Positions 1 to 12,558 are shown, counted from the stretch's first letter. The stretch is DNA of 64,000 bases from Gentiana macrophylla (GCA_026214975.1 JAOBSW010001084.1:62001-126000), one strand, 5' to 3'. The notes: generated from the letters alone by a model not told the origin. A program made the numbers and translations.

Positions 1-3000
1 ACGTAGGGTCCAAAGACTTATGAAGTTATCCACTTTATCCGAACACCCACAAATCGCGATATAGACTTGTGCCTTACCAAGAATATTACGATGATTAGTC
101 TTTTAACTACAAACGTACGTCTGTTATTAATTGTTAACTAGCCACATAAGCATTTTCAAGTAAGCTCCCTCACCTCTACTACTCACTTTCCTAGAGCACA
201 AGACACGGACAAGGCCTATCACATACACAAACACAGAGGAATGCTAAAACTTATAATGGGCCTGGACCAGTTACAAACAACCCGGCCCAGTGGGCCCATA
301 TATCATCAACAACAACAAGGTAGCTTACAACATACGATGCCCAAAATGAAAGTTAAACAACAAATCTTACAAAGCCTTAAAGAAAGTACGACGCTTGTCT
401 TGATATTGAACTAACAACATAGTTTGATACATCTTATAATAAATGAAACGGAAAACATCAAGTGAAACTTGGACTCAAACATCGTCCCCAAAGTCATCAT
501 CCATCACATGCTCAACCTGTTCATCTTCTCACCCCAAAAACATGCAACAAAACATGAAATTGAGGTAAGTAAAAAGTACTTAGCAAGATTAAGAAGTTAT
601 AATATAATTAAATCTTACAACGAAAGGTTCATAATATATTAAGTTATCTTTGTGAGACCGACTCAAACATTAGAGTTCACTTCATGCTCATCAACATGTC
701 ATGATTATTGGTTTATAGCGTAGCTTATCTTTGTTACATCATCATTCAAGGGCACTACGCTTGGTGCTACTCACCATAAAGTATCCGTGTGCAACATATT
801 GACGGATCACACCAATATCCACGGGGGAAAACCCGATAGTGTACACGCTCGGTGCAGTCCCTCCGTACGTAGGGTCTCGGACTTACGGGGTGGGGTTCCT
901 CCGTACGTAGAGTCCAATGACTTACGAATTTATCCACTTTATCTGAACTCCCACACATCGCGATATAGACTTCTGCCTTACCAAGAATGTTACGATGTTT
1001 AGTCTTTTAACTACACACGTACGTCTGTTATTAATTGTTAACTAGCCACCTAAGTATTTTCAAGTAAGCTCTCTCACCTCTACTACTCTCTTTCCTAGAC
1101 CACAAGACACGGACAAGGCCTAGCACATACACAAACACTGAGGTATGATAACATTTATAATGGGCCTGGCCCAGTTACAAACAACCCGGCCCAGTGGCCC
1201 CATATATCATCAACAACAACAAGGTAGCTTACAACATACGATGCCCAAAACGAAAGTAAAACAACAAATCTTACAAAGCCTTCAAGAAAGTACGATGCTT
1301 GTCTTGAAATTGAAATAACAAAATAGTTTGATACATCTTATAATAAATGAAATAGAAAACATCAAGTGAATCTTGGACACAAACATCGTCCCCAAACTCA
1401 TCATCCATCACATGCTCAACTTGTTCGTCTTCTCACCACAAAAACATGCAACAAAACATGAAATGGAGGTAAGTAAAAAGTACTTAGCAAGATTAAGAAT
1501 CTAAAATATATTTAAATCTTACAACGAAAGGTTCATAATATATTAAGTTATCTTTGTGAGACCGACTCAAACTTTAGGGTTCACTTCATGCTCATCAACA
1601 TGTCATGATTATTGGTTTGTAGCGTAGCTTATCTTTGTTACATCATCATTCAAGGGCACTACGCATGGTGCTACTCACCCTAAAGTATCTGTGTGCAACA
1701 TATTGGCGGATCACACCAATATCCATTGGGGAAAACCCCATAGTGTACACGCTCGGTGCAGTCCCTCCGTACGTAGGGTCTCGGACTTACGGGGTGGGGT
1801 TCCTCCGTACGTAGAGTCCAATGACTTACGAAGTTATCCGCTTTATCTGAACGCCCACACATCGCGATCTAGACTTGTGCCTTACCAAGAATTTTACGAT
1901 GTTTAGTCTTTTAGCTACACACGTACGTTTGTTATTAATTGTTAACTAGCCACCTAAGTATTTTCACGTAAGCTCCCTCACCTCTACTACTCTCTTTCCT
2001 AGACCACAAGACACGGCCAAGGCCTAGCACATACACAAACATTGATGTATGATAACATTTATAATGGGCCAGGCCCAGTTACAGACAACCCGGCCCAGTG
2101 GGCCCATATATCAGCAACAACTACAAGGTAGCATACAACACACGATGACCAAAACGAAAGTAAAACAACAAATCTTACAAACCCTTAAAGAAAGTACGAC
2201 GCTTGTCTTGATATTGAAATAACAACATAGTTTGATACATCTTATAATAAATGAAACGGAAAACATCAAGTGAAACTTGGACTCAAACATCGTCCCCAAA
2301 GTCATCATCCATCACATGCTCAACCTGTTCGTCTTCTCACCCCAAAAACATGCAACAAAACATGAAATTGAGGTAAGTAAAAAGTACTTAGCAAGATTAA
2401 GAAGCTAAAATATAATTAAATCTTACAACGAAAGGTTCATAATTTATTAAGTTATCTTTGTGAGACCGACTCAAGCTTTAGGGATCACTTCATGCTCATC
2501 AACATGTCATGATTATTGGTTTGTAGCATAGCTTATCTTTGTTACATCATTATTCAAGGGCACTACGCATGGTGCAACTCACCATAAAGTATCTGTGTGC
2601 AACATATTGGCGGATCACACCAATATCAACGGGTGAAAACCTGATAGTGTACACGCTCGGTGCAGTCCCTCCGTACGTAGGGTCTCGGACTTACGGGGTG
2701 GTGTTCCTCCGTACGTAGGGTCCAAAGACTTACGAAGTTATCCACTTTATCCGAACACCCACACATCGCGATATAGACTTGTGCCATACCAAGAATATTA
2801 CGATGATTAGTCTTTTAACTACAAGCGACGTCTGCATTATTAATTGTTAACTAGCCACATAAGTATTTTCAAGTAAGCTCCCTCACCTCTACTACTCTCT
2901 TTCCTAGACCACAAGACACGGACAAGGCCTAGCACATACACAAACACAGAGGAATGCTAAAACTTATAATGGGCCTGGACCAGTTACAAACAACCCGGCC

Positions 3001-4563
3001 CAGTGGGCCTATATATCATCAACAACAACAAGGTAGCTTACAACATATGATGCCCAAAATGAAAGTTAAACAACAAATCTTACAAAGCCTTAAAGAAAGT
3101 ACGACGCTTGTCTTGACATTGAACTAACAACATAGTTTGATACTTCTTATAATAAATGAAACAGAAAACATTAAGTGAAACTTGGACTCAAACATCGTCC
3201 CCAAAGTCATCATACATGACGTTCTCAACCTGTTCGTCTTCTCACCCCAAAAACATGCAACAAAACATGAAATTGAGGTAAGTAAAAAGTACTTAGCAAG
3301 ATTAAGAAGCTAAAATATAATTAAATCTTACAACGAAAGGTTCTTAATATATTAAGTTATCTTTGTGAGACCGACTCAAGCTTTAGGGTTCACTTCATGC
3401 TCATCAACATGTCATGATTATTGGTTTATAGCGTAGCTTATCTTTGTTACATCATCATTCAAGGGCACTACGTTTGGTGCTACTCACCATAAAGTGTCCG
3501 TCCGCAACATATTGGCGGATCACACCAATATCCACGGGGGAAAACCCGATAGTGTACACGCTCGGTGCAGTCCCTCCATACGTAGGGTCTCGGACTTACG
3601 GGGTGGGGTTCCTCCGTACGTAGAGTCCAATGACTTACGAAATTATCCACATTATCAGAACGCCCACACATCGCGATATAGACTTGTGCCTTACCAAGAA
3701 TGTTACGATGTTTAGTCTTTTAACTACACACGTACGTCTGTTATTAATTGTTAACTAGCCACCTAAGTATTTTCAAGTAAGCTCTCTCACCTCTACTACT
3801 CATTTTCCTAGACCACAAGACACAAACAAGGCCTAGCACATACACAAACACTGAGGTATGATAACATTTATAATGGGCCTGGCCCAGTTACAAACAACCG
3901 GGCCCAGTGGCCCCATATATCATCAACAACTACAAGGTAGCTTACAACATACGATGCCCAAAACGAAAGTAAAACAACAAATCTTACAAAGCCTTAAAGA
4001 AAGTACGACGCTTGTCTTGATATTGAAATAACAACATAGTTTCATACATCTTATAATAAATGAAATATAAAACATCAAGTGAAACTTGGACTTAAACATC
4101 ATCCCCAAAGTCATCATCCATCACATGCTCAACCTGCTCGTCTTCTCACCCCAAAAACATGCAACAAAACATGAAATTGAGGTAAGTAAAAAGTACTTAG
4201 CAAGATTAAGAAGCTAAAATATAATTAAATCTTACAATGAAAGGTTCATAATATATTAAGTTATCTTTGTGAGACCGACTCAAACTTTAGGGTTCACTTC
4301 ATGCTCATCAACATGTCATGATTATTGGTTTATAGCGTAGCTTATCTTTGTTAAATCATCATTCAAGGGCACTACGCTTGGTGCTACTCACCATAAAGTA
4401 TCCGTGTGCAACATATTGGCGTATCACACCAATATCCACGGGGGAAAACCCGATAGTGTACACGCTCGGTGCAGTCCCTCCGTACGTAGGGTCTCGGACT
4501 TACGGGGTGGGGTTCCTCCGTACGTAGAGTCCAATGACTTACGAATTTATCCACTTTATCTTT
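1..4563 (+). repeat. Satellite array, about 904-bp monomer, forward orientation
   Basis: Five monomer equivalents lie head to tail. The landmark around cgatatagactt recurs at 57, 961, 1865, 2769 and 3674, giving steps of 904, 904, 904 and 905 bp. Each unit carries two TACGTA-centred subrepeats about 55 bp apart, a GGCCCA/TGGGCC-rich block before atatat, and a perfect GAG/GTAAGT donor-like site. Monomers 1 and 4 share variants (gaggaatgctaaaactt at about 240 and 2950), and so do monomers 2 and 5 (gaggtatgataacattt at about 1140 and 3850). Monomer 3 differs from both, so a trimeric higher-order repeat of about 2.71 kb is present. No gene is seen. The short ORFs recur with the monomer. The array ends in an abrupt strand inversion near 4563. 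Confidence 0.93.
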
Positions 4564-7500
4564 GTGAAATATAAGGGCCCACTGGGCCGGGTTGTTTGTA
4601 ACTGGTCCAGGCCCATTATAAGTTTTAGCATTCCTCTGTGTTTGTGTATGTGCTAGGCCTTGTCCGTGTCTTGTGGTCTAGGAAAGAGAGTAGTAGAGGT
4701 GAGGGAGCTTACTTGAAAATACTTATGTGGCTAGTTAACAATTAATATGAGACGTCGTTTGTAGTTAAAAGACTAATCATCGTAATATTCTTGGTAAGGC
4801 ACAAGTCTATATCGCGATGTGTGGGTGTTCGGATAAAGTGGATAACTTCGTAAGTCTTTGGACCCTACGTACGGAGGAACACCACCCCGTAAGTCCGAGA
4901 CCCTACGTACGGAGGGACTGCACCGAGCGTGTACACTATCAGGTTTTCACCCGTTGATATTGGTGTGATCCGTCAATATGTTGCACACAGATACTTTATG
5001 GTGAGTTGCACCATGCGTAGTGCCCTTGAATGATGATGTAACAAAGATAAGCTATGCTACAAACCAATAATCATGACATGTTGATGAGCATGAAGTGATC
5101 ACTAAAGTTTGAGTCGGTCTCACAAAGATAACTTAATAAATTATGAACCTTTCGTTGTAAGATTTAATTATATTTTAGCTTATTAATCTTGCTAAGTACT
5201 TTTTACTTACCTCAATTTCATGTTTTGTTGCATGTTTTTGGGGTGAGAAGACGAACAGGTTGAGCATGTGATGGATGATGACTTTGGGGACGGTGTTTGT
5301 CTCCAAGTTTCACTTGATGTTTTATATTTCATTTATTATAAGATGTATCAAGCTATGTTGTTATTTCAATGTTGTAAGCTACCTTGTACTTGTTGATGAT
5401 ATATGGGCCCACTGGGCCGGGTTGTTTGTTACTGGGCCAGGCCCATTATAACTTTTAGCATTCCTCTGTGTTTGTGTATGTGCTAGGCCTTGTCCGTGTC
5501 TTGTGGTCTAGGAAAGAGAGTAGTAGAGGTGAGGGAGCTAACTTGATAATACTTATGTGGCTAGTTAACAATTAATAACAGACGTACGTGTGTAGTTAAA
5601 AGACTAATCATCGTAAAATTCTTGGTAAGGCACAAGTCTAAATCGCGATGTGTGGGCGTTCAGATGAAGTGGATAACTTCGTAAGTCTTTGGAATCTACT
5701 TACGGAGGAACCCCAACCCGTAAGTCCGAGACACGACGTACGGAGGGACTGCACCGAGCGTGTACACTATCAGGTTTTCACCCGTTGATATTGGTGTGAT
5801 CCGCCAATATGTTGCACACGGATACTTTATGGTGAGTAGCACCAAGCGTAGTGCCCTTGAATGATGATGTAACAAAGATAAGCTATGCTATAAACCAATA
5901 ATCACGACATGTTGATGAGAATGAAGTGAACCCTAAAGTTTGAGTCGGTCTCACAAATATAACTTAATATATTATGAACCTTTCGTTGTGTGTAGCTAAA
6001 AGACTAAACATCGTAAAATTCTTGGTAAGGCACAAGTCTAGATCGCGATGTGTGGGCGTTCAGATAAAGTGGATAACATCGTCCCCAAAGTCATCATCCA
6101 TCACATGCTCAACTTGTTCGTCTTCTCACCACAAAAACATGCAACAAAACATGAAATGGAGGTAAGTAAAAAGTACTTAGGAAGATTAAGAATCTAAAAT
6201 ATAATTAAATCTTACAACGAAAGGATGATGTAACAAAGATAAGCTATGCTACAAACCAATAATCACGACATGTTGATGAGCATGAAGTGAACCCTAAAGT
6301 TTGAGTCGGTCTCACAAAGATTACTTAATAAATTACCTAAAGTTTGAGTCGGTCTCACAAAGATAACTTAATAAATTATGAACCTTTCGTTGTAAGATTT
6401 AATTATATTTTAGCTTCTTAATCTTGCTAAGTACTTTTTACTTACCTCAATTTCATGTTTTGTTGCATGTTTTTGGGGTGAGAAGACGAACAGGTTGAGC
6501 ATGTGATGGATGTTGTTCTTTCAATATCAAGACAAGCGTCGTACTTTCTTTAAGGCTTTGTAAGATTTGTTGTTTTACTTTCGTTTTGGGCATCGTATGT
6601 TGTAAGCTACCTTGTTGTTGTTGATGATATATGGGCCCACTGGGCCGGGTTGTTTGTAACTGGTCCAGGCCCATTATAAGTTTTAGCATTCGTCAGTGTT
6701 TGTGTATGTGCTAGGCCTTGTCCATGTCTTGTGGTCTAGGAAAGAGAGTAGTAGAGGTGAGGGAGCTTACGTGAAAATACTTAGGTGGCTAGTTAACAAT
6801 TAATAACAGACGTACGTTTGTAGTTAAAAGACTAAACATCGTAAAATTCTTGGTAAGGCACAAGTCTAGATCGTGATGTGTGGGCGTTCAGATAATGCTA
6901 AAACTTATAATGGGCCTGGACCAGTTACAAACAACCCGGCCCAGTGGGCCCATATATCATCAACAACAACAAGGTAGCTTACAACATACGATGCCCAAAA
7001 TGAAAGTTAAACAACAAATCTTACAAAGCCTTAAAGAAAGTACGACGCTTGTCTTGATATTGAAATAACAACATAGTTTGATACATCTTATAATAAATGA
7101 AATATAAAACATCAAGTGAAACTTGGACTTAAACATCGTCCCCAAAGTCATCATCCATCACATGCTCAACCTGTTCGTCTTCTCACCCCAAAAACATGCA
7201 ACAAAACATGAAATTGAGGTAAGTAAAAAGTACTTAGCAAGATTAAGAAGCTAAAATATAATTAAATCTTACAACGAAAGGTTCATAATATATTAAGTTA
7301 TCTTTGTGAGACCGACTCAAACTTTAGGGATCAATTCATGCTCATCAACATGTCGTGATAATTGGTTTGTAGCATAGCTTATCTTTGTTACATCATCATT
7401 CAAGGGCACTACGCTTGGTGCAACTCACCATAAAGTATCTGTGTGCAACATATTGGCGGATCACACCAATATCAACGGGTGAAAACCTGATAGTGGACAA

Positions 7501-9464
7501 GGCCTAGCACATACACAAACACAGAGGAATGATAACATTTATAATGGGCCTGGCCCAGTTATAAACAACCAGGCCCAATGGGCCCATATATCATCAACAA
7601 CTACAAGGTAGCTTACAACATACGATGCCCAAAACGAAAGTAAAACAACAAATCTTACAAAGCCTTAAATAAAGTACGACGCTTGTCTTGATATTGAAAT
7701 AACAACATAGTTTGATACATCTTATAATAAATGAAACGGAAAACATCAAGTGAAACTTGGACTCATCATCATTCAAGGGCACTACGCATGGTGCAACTCA
7801 CCATAAAGTATCTGTGTGCAACATATTGGCGGATCACACCAATATCAACGGGTGAAAACCTGATAGTGTACACGCTCGGTGCAGTCCCTCTGTACGTAGG
7901 GTCTCGGACTTACGGGGTGGTGTTACTCCGTACGTCCTTGTAGTTGTTGATGATATATGGGCCCACTGGGCCGGGTTGTTTGTAACTGGGCCAGGCCCAT
8001 TATAAATGTTATCATACCTCAATGTTTGTGTATGTGCTAGTCCTTGGCCGTGTCTTGTGGTCTAGGAAAGAGAGTAGTAGAGGTGAGGGAGCTTACGTGA
8101 AAATACTTAGGTGGCTAGTTAACAATTAATAACAGACGTACGTTTGTAGTTAAAAGACTAATCATCGTAAAATTCTTGGAAAGGCACAAGTCTAGATCGC
8201 GATGTGTGGGCGTTCAGTTAAAGTGGATAACTTCGTAAGTCATTGGACTCTACGTACGGAGTAACCCCACCCCGTAAGTCCGAGACCCTACGTACGGAGG
8301 GACTGCACCGAGAGTGTACACTATGGGGTTTTCCCCAATGGATATTGGTGTGATCCGCCAATATGTTGCACACAGATACTTTATGGTGAGTAGCACCATG
8401 CGTAGTGCCCTTGAATGATGATGTAACAAAGATAAGCTATGCTACAAACCAATAATCATGACATGTTGATGAGCATGAAGTGATCCCTAAAGTTTGAGTC
8501 GGTCTCACAAAGATAACTTAATATATTATGAACCTTTCGTTGTAAGATTTAATTATATTTTAGCTTATTAATCTTGCTAAGTACTTTTTACTTACCTCAA
8601 TTTCATGTTTTGTTGCATGTTTTTGGGGTGAGAAGACGAACAGGTTGAGCATGTGATGGATGATGACTTTGGGGACGATGTTTAAGTCCAAGTTTCACTT
8701 GATGTTTTGTATTTCATTTATTATAAGATGTATCAAACTATGTTGTTATTTCAATATCAAGACAAGCGTCGTACTTTCTTTAAGGCTTTGTAAGATTTGT
8801 TGTTTTACTTTCGTTTTGGGCATCGTATGTTGTAAGCTACCTTGTAGTTGTTGATGATATATGGGCCCACTGGGCCGGGTTGTTTGTAACTGGTCCAGGC
8901 CCATTATAAGTTTTAGCATTCCTCTATGTTTGTGTATGTGCTAGGCCTTGTCCGTGTCTTGTGGTCTAGGAAAGAGAGTAGTAGAGGTGAGGGAGCTTAC
9001 TTGAAAATACTTATGTGGCTAGTTAACAATTAATAACAGACGTACGTTTGTAGTTAAAAGACTAATCATCGTAATATTCTTGGTAAGGCACAAGTCTATA
9101 TCGCGATGTGTGGGTGTTCGGATAAAGTGGATAACTTCGTAAGTCTTTGGACCCTACGTACGGAGGAACATCACCCCGTAAGTCCGAGACCCTACGTACG
9201 GAGGGACTGCACCGAGCGTGTACACTATCAGGTTTTCACCCGTTGATATTGGTGTGATCCGCCAATATGTTGCACACAGATACTTTATGGTGAGTTGCAC
9301 CATGCGTAGTGCCCTTGAATGATGATGTAACAAAGATAAGCTTTGTAAGATTCGTAAGTCTTTGGACCCTACGTACGGAGGAACACCACCCCGTAAGTCC
9401 GTGACCCTACGTACGGACGGAATGCACCGAGCGTGTACACTATCAGGTTTTCACCCGTTGATAT
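4564..9464. repeat. Satellite array with inversions and internal deletions
   Basis: This is the same satellite, mostly in reverse orientation (landmark ccccgtaagtccgagaccc). Visible switches are: reverse from 4564; a short forward island at about 6077-6224; forward at about 6894-7936, with deletion joints near 7497 and 7765; and reverse again from about 7937 to 9464, with a deletion joint near 9342. Joint positions are good to a few bases because the flanks share short identities. No non-satellite gene sequence is seen. Confidence 0.9.
9460..9464. repeat. Left target site duplication of the copia element
   Basis: gatat precedes the TG start of the 5' LTR and is repeated directly after the CA end of the 3' LTR (28764-28768). 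The uninterrupted satellite elsewhere reads cgttgatattggtgtg, so this is a clean 5-bp duplication of the empty site. Confidence 0.95.
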
Positions 9465-11444
9465 TGTTGGAATAGTGTCTAAACCCAATCGGGTTGGACC
9501 GGATCCGACCGGGTCAGATCATTTCTACTATTTCTTTATGTTTATACATATATTAAATGACTTTTCTGTTGTCATATATATGCTCTTTTAAAGGACCAAT
9601 TATGAATTGTTATATGATAACGTCCTTAGTATTAAACTGTGATAGAGAAACCATGACAGGCGATTATGGTTGATGAGATCTCTAATCACTTTAATAAGTT
9701 TGATACTTAAATGTCTCTAGGCTGATGTACTATTAAGCAGGCATTGATAGTATAATGAGACTAGCACGTATTAGATGTCTTCTGTCTTTAAGGCAGGGAT
9801 AGATCTCGTCTATCGAAGTGTAGAGACACTTGGACTGTACGTGGACGTGTATTAGAGAATGCGTACGTTAGACTGACCCACTTACACAGATAAGTGTCAC
9901 ACTATGTGACGGTTGTGTAATTATCCTTAAGACCGGAGTCTTCATGGCATCACGGTGTGGATTGTCATGCTTTGACACTATTGAGGTTTCCCCTAGCCAC
10001 GGGGCGATCATGCGGTAGTGATTGGGTATGATATTGAAGCATGCGGAGTATACATGATTGGTCGTCCGGGAATCGCGTATCCTATGATTGGGATCGAATA
10101 TCCGAAATGGACTTCTTATTAGGAATGTCTTACTCTCGTGAATCTTTGCAAAGTGGGAGTAAACGAGTTACTTCGAGAGAGCATGATATCCAGATTATAA
10201 GATACGGTCGTTGATGTTTTGACACTCGACTAACGACCGTATGGATATTATTACAGCGATAGGATTGTAAGTTACACGGTAACTGTTTCACATGAAAGGT
10301 AGTAGTCATTGCATTTGACTCTTCCGATGATTGGGGGTCACGGTGTGTTGCTAGACGCTATCCCGTGATCGTTAGGCATGAAGGGCATTTTCGTAATTTG
10401 CACTTTGTGTCTACGGCCAACATATTCGGAAGCCTATCGGGTCACACACATATGAACATCTAACCGGATTAAAATGTGGTTATAGATGATATCCAAATAA
10501 GGAAAGAATTTATCTCGAGACTATAAAGGTTATAGTGGTAAATTAATATGGTGGTATTTATTTATTATGAATAAATTAAATACAAGATATTAATAATATT
10601 ATATTAATTAAAGAATATTCCGGATGCCAAAATATTGGCTAAAGGTGGCGCAACATTAATGTGTATATGATACACTTGGATTATGCAATTTAATTAATGG
10701 TATTACCATATATTAATATTAGATATTAATATTTATATATATATATATGCACTCATACGTGACTTGCACATATGATGTGCATGTGCGCACCAAATGTATA
10801 TACATATATAGATTTATTTTGTGTAATATATATATATATGTGATATATATACACATGTGTAAATTGATTTATGGTAATAAAATAAAGATAGTCAATATTA
10901 GATATTGACAATATCTTGGGAATATTCAATATAAGATATTGACAATATCCTAGATTTATTTGATATGAGATATTATAATAAATGAGATAAATCAATCAAT
11001 TATATTTTCCTTATTTTATTGGAAAAAGGTTTTCTTCTCCTCCACACTATATGGGGCGCCACTTTCATTATAAATAGAAGGTGGGTGTCAAGCTCTTTTG
11101 TACATCACAATTGCAAGAGCTCATAGTTCTTGTGTAAAATAGAGAGCATCCAATAAAGAGTTGGAGAGAGAGGAAAAAGGCCGGTCTAGCAACCGGAGTT
11201 TTCCAATAGCAATCCATGATGGGATTCCGGCGGGCTGTTCGTGTGGACTAGCGGTAGAGGCCGAACACTCGGGCGGCTCTATGCAGAACTACTCTCCTTA
11301 GACGGTCAAAGCGTCGATCTTTTAGATCAACCAAGGTAACCACCGTCTACTATCTATTTGTTTATTGCTTAAACGAAGTCGATCTTGGGTCGATAGGAAA
11401 TAAATTTTTGAATTCCGCTGCGTTCCCGCATAGATTTCCTAACA
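9465..11444 (+). repeat. 5' LTR of the copia element (1980 bp)
   Basis: It starts TGTTGG and ends TAACA, and pairs with 26828-28763. It holds 67 bp (9964-10030) that are missing from the 3' LTR. Near its end is a run of AT-rich sequence, then TATAAATAG at 11069-11077 as the likely core promoter. The ORF-like stretches inside are LTR sequence and not genes. Confidence 0.95.
11069..11077 (+). promoter_or_regulatory. TATA box of the copia 5' LTR
   Basis: TATAAATAG lies about 370 bp before the LTR end, downstream of an AT-rich U3, which is a usual place for a plant copia promoter. The equivalent position in the 3' LTR (about 28388-28396) reads TGTAAATAG, so that copy has a damaged TATA box. The transcription start is inferred and not visible. 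Confidence 0.6.
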
Positions 11445-11445
11445 G

Positions 11446-11456
11446 TGGTATCAGAG
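11446..11456 (+). other. Primer-binding site, initiator-Met tRNA type
   Basis: tggtatcagag starts 2 bp after the 5' LTR. This is the standard plant copia primer-binding sequence, complementary to the 3' end of initiator methionine tRNA. The match stops after about 11 bases, because the next bases are agag instead of the usual cca. Confidence 0.85.
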
Positions 11457-11561
11457 AGAGCTTCGAGCTTAAGCAATAAGCATGTTATTATGTGTAGTTA
11501 ATTTTATCATTTAGATCACGTAATTAAAAGATGAAAGATTTTTGATTTGCAAAATTGATAC

Positions 11562-11589
<28 letters not shown>
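11562..11589 (+). repeat. A28 homopolymer in the copia leader
   Basis: There are twenty-eight consecutive A residues followed by ggggcggc, 12 bp before the duplicated target of the nested gypsy element. No retroposed sequence with its own duplication is seen upstream, so this is a simple repeat and not a poly(A) tail. The rest of the short leader (11457-11601) is non-coding. Confidence 0.9.
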
Positions 11590-11592
<3 letters not shown>

Positions 11593-11601
11593 GCGGCATT
11601 G

Positions 11602-11606
11602 GTGGT
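11602..11606. repeat. Left target site duplication of the nested gypsy element
   Basis: gtggt directly precedes the LTR and is repeated at 21643-21647. Joining the flanks gives a continuous ggcattggtggtgctcggcc in the copia leader. Confidence 0.93.
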
Positions 11607-12135
11607 TGACGATGCTATATAACGCACCACCGGTAAACTGAGGACACGTGTAATCTAAGGATGAGCTGTAAGAGATCGAGGTGGCTGAATATGAACAAAA
11701 GATGATGTTTTTGGTGTATTGCGGCTGAGTCCAAGAATGTATCTTGGATTGCCTACGTATCCTGTCTGAAAGTCCAGGAATCAAGCCTTACGTAGTTCCT
11801 GGAATGATGTATTTATAGGCACATGTCCTTCTTATGCCCTAGAACTAAGGGCGGCTGGAGTTATTGTCATAAATACCCTTAAATGGGCCTTGCCTCCTCG
11901 CCCAAGTTACCTGTGGGATGTGGACCCAGGAGGCCAGGCTAAGGTATATGACATCGATTCGAATAAGATCGATGTGGTCGTTCGAGTCCAGACCCTTGGT
12001 GGATCTTACTTGAGCTGTGGTCTTCACTGGTACGTCTCGTATCGACCCGATGCGGGTAGCCGGCTCAGACTCTTTCAAATGCCAGATGGACTAATCAGAT
12101 GATTCCACGTGGAGGTGTGGATCCCCGTATCATCA
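11607..12135 (-). repeat. 3' LTR of the nested gypsy element
   Basis: Read on the minus strand it begins TGATGATACG and ends ATCGTCA. It is nearly identical to 21119-21642, and most differences fall in 11630-11730. A CCACGTGG palindrome lies at 12105-12112. ORFs on both strands here occur identically in the other LTR and are not genes. Confidence 0.94.
11809..11817 (-). promoter_or_regulatory. TATA box of the gypsy 3' LTR
   Basis: On the minus strand this reads TATAAATAC. The same box lies at 21316-21324 in the 5' LTR. Location and sequence fit a core promoter reading into the element. Confidence 0.5.
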
Positions 12136-12146
12136 TAAGCCCCCCA
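12136..12146 (-). other. Polypurine tract of the gypsy element
   Basis: The minus strand reads tggggggctta directly before the TG of the 3' LTR. A G-run abutting the LTR is the expected second-strand primer. The trailing ctta is not purine-only, so the exact tract is uncertain. Confidence 0.65.
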
Positions 12147-12204
12147 GATCGGAGTGAAGCTTACCTCGAACGCTGAGATCGGATCTGAAAATTTAAATAA
12201 CTCT

Positions 12205-12420
12205 TTCGACACGTGGTCTTCTTTAGGCGGGAACACAGCTGTCCTATCTACCCGATCTAGGCTGTCGTAGGATGACGTCATACTGTACTAGCATTAATGG
12301 GTGCAGGAAACGAAGCGTTTTATGCGGTCCACTACCCTTGATTCTCGCGTTATGTATTCTATAACTGCCCACAATCTCCACCCTTTCAAATCATTTGCAA
12401 AATTCACACGCATAAAAGGA
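12205..12420 (+). promoter_or_regulatory. Candidate promoter of the antisense gene
   Basis: Between the LTR and the ATG at 12559 lie a G-box CACGTG (12210-12215), a perfect TGACGTCA palindrome (12273-12280) and a TATA-like ATAAAAGG (12412-12419). The first two are known plant bZIP-type binding cores. The TATA-like box would place a start near 12445, giving a 5' leader of about 110 nt. Promoter activity is inferred from motifs only. Confidence 0.5.
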
Positions 12421-12558
12421 GTCCAAGAACTTGACGTTTCTCATTCGTCATTATAATCTTCAGTGAGTTTCAGTTTCTTAGCCGAAAGTTCAAGTAAGCC
12501 CTAAACTCACTTAAATTCTCCTTCTTATTTTTATTTCCTGCATCTTCTCCTTAAGCCC

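Noticed and set aside
767..2308. Short overlapping ORFs of 60-75 codons on both strands, repeated through the satellite
   Set aside because: They recur at the monomer period, start and stop at monomer landmarks, and match no protein family. They are products of the repeat.
1..9464. CRISPR-like or other regularly spaced repeat system
   Set aside because: The repeats are contiguous 904-bp monomers with no short repeat-spacer structure and no cas-like genes. The context is plant nuclear DNA.
11562..11589. Poly(A) tail of a retroposed gene or SINE
   Set aside because: No upstream retroposon body or own target duplication is present. It lies within the copia leader, 12 bp before an independent LTR insertion.
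11890..12102. 70-codon plus-strand ORF and 77-codon minus-strand ORF in the gypsy LTR
   Set aside because: Both recur at the same place in the other LTR (21352-21609), overlap the LTR promoter region and resemble no known family.
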